NCBI GenBank assembly: GCA_900546315.1
Contig: URCP01000060.1
Location: 1 to 17,952, forward strand
From: an uncultured Eubacteriales bacterium
Lineage (GTDB): Bacteria; Bacillota; Clostridia; Oscillospirales; CAG-272
Direction of reading: 5' to 3'
DNA: 17,952 nt
The stretch's first letter is position 1. Each line of letters opens with the position of its first letter. Of this stretch, positions 14,441 to 17,952 are shown one piece after another. The position numbers were made by a program, and so were the translations under genes. Under the pieces are notes generated by a model, which worked only from the letters and a program-made list of their open reading frames with translations, was not told the DNA's origin and did not search any database.

Positions 14441-14455
14441 ACTATCCTCCAAACA

Positions 14456-14497
14456 GGGGTACGCGGCTTTTCTGAAGAAAAGCCTGGCAAAAGACTT
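14456..14497 (-). repeat. 42-bp interspersed hairpin repeat, copy 3 (inverted)
   Basis: Same 42-bp core as the other copies but on the minus strand, matching the direction of the gene that follows. It ends 5 nt before the GGAGG of that gene. Its flank (AAAAAAGTGTATG) resembles the flank of copy 2. Confidence 0.93.
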
Positions 14498-14524
14498 CAT
14501 ACACTTTTTTAGTGAAGCTTCTAC

Positions 14525-14795
14525 TCCTTGCCCTCACTTTAGCGCGACCCACATCTCTTCGTTGGCTCAAACCATAATCTCCGCTGAACCATAGAAAAGG
14601 GAAGAGTAATTCCGGAAAACGCATCTTTTCTCCGGCAAGGTCGCAGCGGCAGCCCGACACAACGACCGCCACACAAAGTCTATGCGGCTCCCGGCGCCCC
14701 TATTCTTTCTCTCGACCTCCTTTTTCTGGTCGGATTATCTTGACTCCGGGTCCCTCCGCAAAACAGGCACAATATCCCCCATTCATCCAAGGACA
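14525..14795 (-). ncRNA. Candidate structured RNA or long structured leader, class unknown
   Basis: About 270 nt without a credible gene follows a consensus promoter. Minus-strand RNA can form nested helices. Long-range: TCCTTG/CAAGGA (14788-14793 with 14525-14530), GACCC/GGGTC (14748-14752 with 14546-14550), ATAATC/GATTAT (14733-14738 with 14574-14579). Local hairpins inside: CGACC/GGTCG (14713-14732), GCCGCATA/TGTGTGGC (14668-14688), GGTCG/CGACC (14639-14667), CCGGA/TCCGG (14612-14635). None cross. I could not match it to RNase P, tmRNA, SRP or a known riboswitch; a divergent 6S RNA is possible. No terminator follows, so it may be the leader of the gene at 14440. Confidence 0.5.
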
Positions 14796-14801
14796 AATAC
14801 T

Positions 14802-14830
14802 ATTATACTATGCTTTTAAGAATTTTGCAA
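14802..14830 (-). promoter_or_regulatory. Promoter for the structured RNA and minus-strand genes
   Basis: On the minus strand TTGCAA (14830-14825), 17-nt spacer, TATAAT (14807-14802). Transcription would start near 14795, where the terminal helix of the candidate RNA begins. Confidence 0.8.
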
Positions 14831-15104
14831 GCCCTTTTGGTAAAAATGGTCGGTCTGCCCCAAAGAATATTCATCGGGTACGGTCAGTTTATACATTTTA
14901 CACATGAAATTCAGCCCATAAAATCCACATACTGGAATTCGACTCATAATATTCGTTTTCGACAGAATATTTATGCCTGCATATACGAATACGTGAACCT
15001 CATTACCGATATTTCCCGCATACGTCAACATTTACATACAACCCCCTCAAAAATATACATCGTACAGCAAAATGCCGAACTTATCAGAATCTTCGCGAAT
15101 CCCC
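14831..15104. other. AT-rich intergenic stretch, no gene seen
   Basis: This divergent spacer separates the minus-strand promoter from the metal operon promoter. A plus-strand open frame covering it has no ribosome site and no domain pattern. The only structure noted is a dyad AATATTC/GAATATT (14948-14954 with 14965-14971), a possible protein-binding site. Confidence 0.4.
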
Positions 15105-15132
15105 TTGACATTTCCGGAAAACGTGGTATAAT
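15105..15132 (+). promoter_or_regulatory. Promoter of the metal-resistance operon
   Basis: TTGACA (15105-15110), 16-nt spacer, TATAAT (15127-15132) with TGG just before it (extended -10). The repressor operator begins 6 nt after the -10. Confidence 0.9.
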
Positions 15133-15137
15133 ATAAA

Positions 15138-15159
15138 CAGATGAACAATGATTCATATG
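15138..15159 (+). promoter_or_regulatory. SmtB/CzrA-type operator
   Basis: The dyad CAnATGAA-n6-TTCATnTG sits over the expected transcription start. It has the ATGAA/TTCAT half-sites and imperfect 12-2-12 shape of known SmtB/ArsR-family operators, so repressor binding would block initiation and metal would relieve it. Confidence 0.78.
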
Positions 15160-15183
15160 AACGACGATTTGAATGAGATGTCA

Positions 15184-15217
15184 GCAAAGGTCGAATCACA
15201 GCAAAGGTCGAATCACA
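15184..15217 (+). repeat. Two-copy 17-bp tandem repeat in the arsR leader
   Basis: GCAAAGGTCGAATCACA occurs twice head to tail (15184-15200, 15201-15217), ending just before the AAAGGAG ribosome site. Each copy carries an AAAGG that could act as a decoy ribosome site. A longer in-frame start at 15148 would translate through it. Confidence 0.85.
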
Positions 15218-15234
15218 AAGAAAGGAGCGGTCCG

Positions 15235-15618
15235 ATGGACGACGATATTATAAAGGAAACCGGCGCCGAAACGGAGGGAACAGACATCGCCGGAACCGAG
15301 GACGCGGCGAAGATCAAAGAAGTCACCGACGCGCTTCCGGATGAGGATACGCTGGATGAGCTCGAGGAGCTGTTCAAGATCTTCGGCGACAGCACGCGTA
15401 TAAAGATATTGTACGCACTGCACATCAAGGAAATGTGCGTGATGGATATTTCGCTCGCACTCGGGATGAGCCAGTCGGCGATATCGCATCAGCTGCGGGT
15501 GCTGCGTCAGACGCGCCTGATACGGTCGCGCAGGGACGGGAAGAACATCTATTATTCTCTCGCTGACGAGCACGTGCATACAATTATATCGATGGGCCTC
15601 GAACACATCGAAGAATAA
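15235..15618 (+). CDS. SmtB/CzrA-type (ArsR family) metal-sensing repressor
   Basis: This 127-residue repressor has an acidic N-terminal extension of about 35 residues and then a winged helix-turn-helix: LFKIFGDSTRIKILYAL, MCVMDISLALGMSQSAISHQ (recognition helix), LRVLRQTRLIRSRRDGKNI. The last helix reads DEHVHTIISMGLEHIEE, an exact DxHx10HxxE alpha5 zinc-site motif of SmtB/CzrA. The alpha3 ELCVCD cysteine site of CadC/ArsR is incomplete (one Cys only), so Zn(II)/Co(II)-type sensing is expected. ATG 15235 is preferred because AGGAG lies 7 nt upstream; an ATG at 15148 lies inside the operator. It heads the operon with the HMA protein and the ATPase, and should repress it. Confidence 0.93.
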   Translation: MDDDIIKETGAETEGTDIAGTEDAAKIKEVTDALPDEDTLDELEELFKIFGDSTRIKILYALHIKEMCVMDISLALGMSQSAISHQLRVLRQTRLIRSRRDGKNIYYSLADEHVHTIISMGLEHIEE

Positions 15619-15649
15619 GGTTGAAATTTTGGGTATGGGCAAAGTTGTA

Positions 15650-15691
15650 AAGTCTTTTGCCAGGCTTTTCTTCAGAAAAGCCGCGTACCCC
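15650..15691 (+). repeat. 42-bp interspersed hairpin repeat, copy 4
   Basis: Same 42-bp core, 31 nt after the arsR stop and about 9 nt before the AAAGGA of the HMA gene. The 30 nt before it (GAAATTTTGGGTATGGGCAA) align loosely with the flank of copy 2. Confidence 0.93.
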
Positions 15692-15716
15692 TATTTATAG
15701 AAAGGAAATACATACC

Positions 15717-15935
15717 ATGAAGAAAGTTTATATGCTGGAAGATCTCGACTGCGCCAACTGCGCGCTTAAGATGGAGGACGGGATTAAGAAGATTGAGGGG
15801 ATCATCGACGCCGAGGTCAATTTCATGACCCAGAAGATGACGATTGAGACTGAGGCTGACGACCAGAAGAAGATCATGAAAGAGGTCGTCAAGATCTGCC
15901 GCAAGATCGAGCCGGATTGCACTATCCTGCTCTGA
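15717..15935 (+). CDS. Free-standing heavy-metal-associated (HMA) domain protein
   Basis: This 72-residue cytoplasmic protein is a single ferredoxin-like HMA domain: MKKVYMLEDLDCANCALKME with the DCxxC metal site (D11, C12, C15), then DGIKKIEGIIDAEVNFMTQK and a second beta-alpha unit ending DCTILL. It binds a soft or borderline metal and probably hands it to the ATPase encoded next, which has no HMA domain of its own. So this looks like the detached N-terminal domain of a ZntA-type pump. The ATG has AAAGGA 10 nt upstream. The preceding 42-bp repeat is in frame with it but not expected to be translated. Confidence 0.92.
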   Translation: MKKVYMLEDLDCANCALKMEDGIKKIEGIIDAEVNFMTQKMTIETEADDQKKIMKEVVKICRKIEPDCTILL

Positions 15936-15954
15936 GAAATAAGTTTCAGCGATC

Positions 15955-15986
15955 AGAACTGAGTTTCAGGAATAGAACTCAGTTCT
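15955..15986 (+). other. Hairpin between HMA and ATPase genes
   Basis: AGAACTGAGTT (15955-15965) pairs perfectly with AACTCAGTTCT (15976-15986), loop 10 nt. The region also shows an imperfect tandem repeat of about 20 bp built on AGTTTCAG...AGAACT (from 15941). No U tract follows. It could set the protein ratio between the small chaperone and the pump. Confidence 0.6.
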
Positions 15987-16007
15987 AACGAGAGGAAGAA
16001 GAGCGTT

Positions 16008-17952
16008 ATGAAGTTGACTAAAAAACAGAAGAAGCATCTTTATAAGATAATCGGCGCGGGCGTTTGTTTTGCCGGCGGAATTGCCGCTAAGGCGTTCACG
16101 GGGCTGGATTTCGGGGCTTTTAAACCTTTGATGTTGATTCCGGCGGCGCTGTTCGCGGCGGCTTATCTGCTGGTCGGGCTTGAGGTGCTGATTAAGGCGG
16201 TCAAGGGAATTTTCCACGGGGAGCTGCTTGACGAGAATTTCCTTATGGCTATCGCTACTGTCGGCGCGATTGCTCTCGGGGATTTGTCCGAGGGCGTCGC
16301 GGTGATGCTGTTCTATCAGATCGGCGAGCTGTTCCAGAGCGGCGCGGTCTCGAACTCGAGAAAGTCGATAACGTCGCTTGTCGAGCTGAGGGCTGACCAC
16401 GCTTCGGTTGAGCGGGACGGCGAGGTTGTTTCGGTCGACCCGGACGACGTCAAAATCGGCGAGATCATCGTCGTGAAGCCGGGCGAGAGAATTCCTCTCG
16501 ACTGCGAGGTCGTCGAGGGAACTTCGTCGCTTGATACTTCGGCGCTGACCGGCGAGAGCCTGCCGCGCGAGCTCGCGGTCGGCGATACTGCGCTTGCCGG
16601 GTGCGTCAACCGCGAGGGGCTGTTCAGGGCGCGCGTGACGAAGCTCGCCGGGGAGTCTACAGCCGCGAGAATTCTTGATCTTGTCGAGATCGCGAGCGGG
16701 AAGAAGTCGAGGTACGAGAATTTCATCACGAGGTTCGCGAGAGTCTATACGCCGTGCGTCGTCGCGGCGGCGGTGCTGATTTCGGTGGTTCCGCCGTTCA
16801 TTTTCGGGTGGAACATGGCGAACTTCACGAAGTGGCTGACGCAGGGACTTTCGTTCCTTGTCATTTCCTGTCCGTGCGCGCTGGTTATCAGCGTTCCGCT
16901 CGCGTTCTTCGGGGGCATCGGCGGGGCGTCGAAGAAGGGCATACTTGTCAAGGGCGGAAATTACCTCGAGGCGCTCTCCGACGTTTACGCGATTGTCTTC
17001 GATAAGACCGGAACGCTGACGAAGGGCAGCTTCAGGGTGACCGAGCTTCACCTGGAAAACGGCGCGGACGAGATGACGCTCGTGACGCTCGCCGCGAAGG
17101 CTGAGTCGTCGAGCTCGCATCCTATCGCGAAGTCGATCGTCGAGGCGTATACGGAAATGAGCGGAAAGGCTCCGGAGACGGGAGACATTTCGGACCTCGC
17201 GGAGATCGCCGGAAACGGCGTCGAGTGCACGATAAACGGCAGGCGCGTTCATGTCGGCAACAAGCGCATGATGACCTCTCTTGGTCTTAATGTGCCGGAA
17301 TACGCGGGTACGGTCGTGTACGCCGCCGAGAGCGTCTCTGACGGCGTGAGGTATCTCGGAAGCATAGTTATCGCGGACGAGCCGAAACCGACGTCCAGAG
17401 CCGCTGTAGAGGGTCTGAAGGGCATCGGCGTGAAGAAGTGCGTGATGCTGACCGGAGACGCGCCCGCGGCGGCTGAGAAGGCGGCGAGGGAGATCGGCAT
17501 CACGGAGTACCGCGCGGGACTGCTCCCGGACGGAAAGATCGCGGAGCTCGAGAAGCTGATTGACGAGAAACCTGAGAAGACGACGATAGCGTTCGTCGGG
17601 GACGGCATCAACGACGCGCCGGTGCTCTCGAGGGCGGACATCGGCATCGCGATGGGCGGCATCGGCTCGGACGCGGCGATAGAGGCGGCGGACGTGGTGC
17701 TGATGGACGACGACCCGGAAAAGCTGGTCGACGCTGTGGAGATCGCGAGAAAGACTGTCAGGATATCGCGTGAGAACGTCATCTTCGCGCTCGGCGTGAA
17801 GGCGGCTATCATGCTTATCGGCTTCCTCGGGAAGATGAATATGTGGCTCGCGGTGTTCGCGGATGTGGGGGTCGCGGTCCTGGGGCTCCGTGTGCCAGCC
17901 GGCCTTGATGGCCGCGTTGGAGGCGATGGTGTGCAGCAGGGCGTCCCGGAGG
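16008..17952 (+). CDS. cadA: P1B-2 type Zn/Cd/Pb-exporting ATPase, 3' end disrupted
   Basis: This membrane pump exports Zn(II)/Cd(II)/Pb(II). Visible features are a first helix pair, the actuator TGES (T181-S184), a transmembrane metal site SCPCALV (C288, C290), phosphorylation site DKTGTLT (D332), SSSHPIA (H371-P372), hinge GDGINDAP (531-538), and the last helix MWLAVFADVGVAVL with D619. CPC plus this Asp is the P1B-2 signature, agreeing with the alpha5 zinc-type repressor. The N-terminus has no HMA domain; that function is in the gene before. The ATG at 16008 has a purine-rich GAGGAAGAAGAG site. Up to about residue 624 it matches the family; after that (from about 17881) the expected last 10 or so residues are replaced and the frame stays open to the window end. 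Confidence 0.93.
   Translation, partial: MKLTKKQKKHLYKIIGAGVCFAGGIAAKAFTGLDFGAFKPLMLIPAALFAAAYLLVGLEVLIKAVKGIFHGELLDENFLMAIATVGAIALGDLSEGVAVMLFYQIGELFQSGAVSNSRKSITSLVELRADHASVERDGEVVSVDPDDVKIGEIIVVKPGERIPLDCEVVEGTSSLDTSALTGESLPRELAVGDTALAGCVNREGLFRARVTKLAGESTAARILDLVEIASGKKSRYENFITRFARVYTPCVVAAAVLISVVPPFIFGWNMANFTKWLTQGLSFLVISCPCALVISVPLAFFGGIGGASKKGILVKGGNYLEALSDVYAIVFDKTGTLTKGSFRVTELHLENGADEMTLVTLAAKAESSSSHPIAKSIVEAYTEMSGKAPETGDISDLAEIAGNGVECTINGRRVHVGNKRMMTSLGLNVPEYAGTVVYAAESVSDGVRYLGSIVIADEPKPTSRAAVEGLKGIGVKKCVMLTGDAPAAAEKAAREIGITEYRAGLLPDGKIAELEKLIDEKPEKTTIAFVGDGINDAPVLSRADIGIAMGGIGSDAAIEAADVVLMDDDPEKLVDAVEIARKTVRISRENVIFALGVKAAIMLIGFLGKMNMWLAVFADVGVAVLGLRVPAGLDGRVGGDGVQQGVPE
17881..17952. 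other. Foreign-looking tail, probable misjoin at the contig end
   Basis: The final 72 bp do not encode the end of a P-type ATPase. Codon style changes to GCC/GGC/CTG with high G+C. On the minus strand it reads LRDALLHTIASNAAIKAGW, which recalls the C-terminal AAIKAG region of MutL, though this is a weak match. Neither frame continues across 17,880 sensibly, which fits an assembly chimera or very recent rearrangement. Confidence 0.55.

Noticed and set aside
14442..14672. Minus-strand 76-codon frame ending in repeat copy 3
   Set aside because: No ribosome site, sits inside the structured RNA region and ends in the repeat.
14525..14795. RNase P RNA, tmRNA or SRP RNA
   Set aside because: None of the conserved core sequences I would expect for these RNAs could be found on either strand.
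14810..15136. Plus-strand 108-codon frame in the AT-rich spacer
   Set aside because: No ribosome site, overlaps two promoters, no domain pattern.
6857..15691. CRISPR array from the recurring 42-bp unit
   Set aside because: Copies are kilobases apart with genes between them and one is inverted; no regular spacers.
15966..17252. Antisense open frame opposite the P-type ATPase
   Set aside because: The plus strand carries every P1B motif in frame; the antisense product is Arg/Asp-rich and featureless.

Overview
The window looks like a chromosomal piece of an uncultured, spore-lineage Firmicute (Clostridia, probably Oscillospiraceae/Ruminococcaceae-like). The evidence is near-perfect sigma-A promoters (TTGACA/TATAAT, often with an extended -10), strong AGGAGG-type ribosome sites, a SleB-type cell-wall hydrolase, a Gram-positive lipoprotein and a PcrA helicase. 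This placement is inferred from sequence style only.

Layout. 1-1.3 kb: a minus-strand DUF1887/Card1-like gene (CARF-like sensor plus PD-(D/E)XK nuclease). It is divergent from pcrA (1.5-3.9 kb), with back-to-back promoters between them. 3.9-4.5 kb: a minus-strand RelB/DinJ-type antitoxin and YoeB toxin pair. 4.6-12.7 kb: one long plus-strand unit driven by a consensus promoter. It encodes two sugar-type (CUT1) ABC permeases, a HlyD-like adaptor with a very long coiled coil, a membrane-anchored MacB-like extracytoplasmic domain protein, and a lipoprotein joining a propeller-like N-terminus to a solute-binding domain. No ATPase is present. 12.7-13.0 kb: a 280-bp element with 61-bp inverted arms and opposed terminators fills the convergent junction. 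13.0-14.8 kb (minus): a SleB-type hydrolase, a small beta-rich protein faintly like dUTPase overlapping it by 74 nt, and upstream a roughly 270-nt region that folds into nested helices behind a perfect promoter. 15.1-17.9 kb (plus): a metal-resistance operon of alpha5-type SmtB/ArsR repressor, free-standing HMA metallochaperone, and P1B-2 Zn/Cd/Pb ATPase. The ATPase is cut off at the window end by sequence that does not belong to it.

The most unusual signal is a 42-bp hairpin repeat present four times (6857, 10252, 14456 on the minus strand, 15650). Every copy lies in the sense orientation, ends 5-9 nt before the ribosome site of the next gene, and sits between units that appear co-transcribed. 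With other hairpins placed directly upstream of ribosome sites (pcrA, the MacB-like gene) and a three-way-junction structure between the two permease genes, this suggests the genome makes heavy use of structured operon-internal leaders.

Start codons were re-chosen from ribosome sites for several genes (4771, 6918, 10309, 13989, 14440, 15235, 15717). Longer upstream reading there runs into repeats or leaders.
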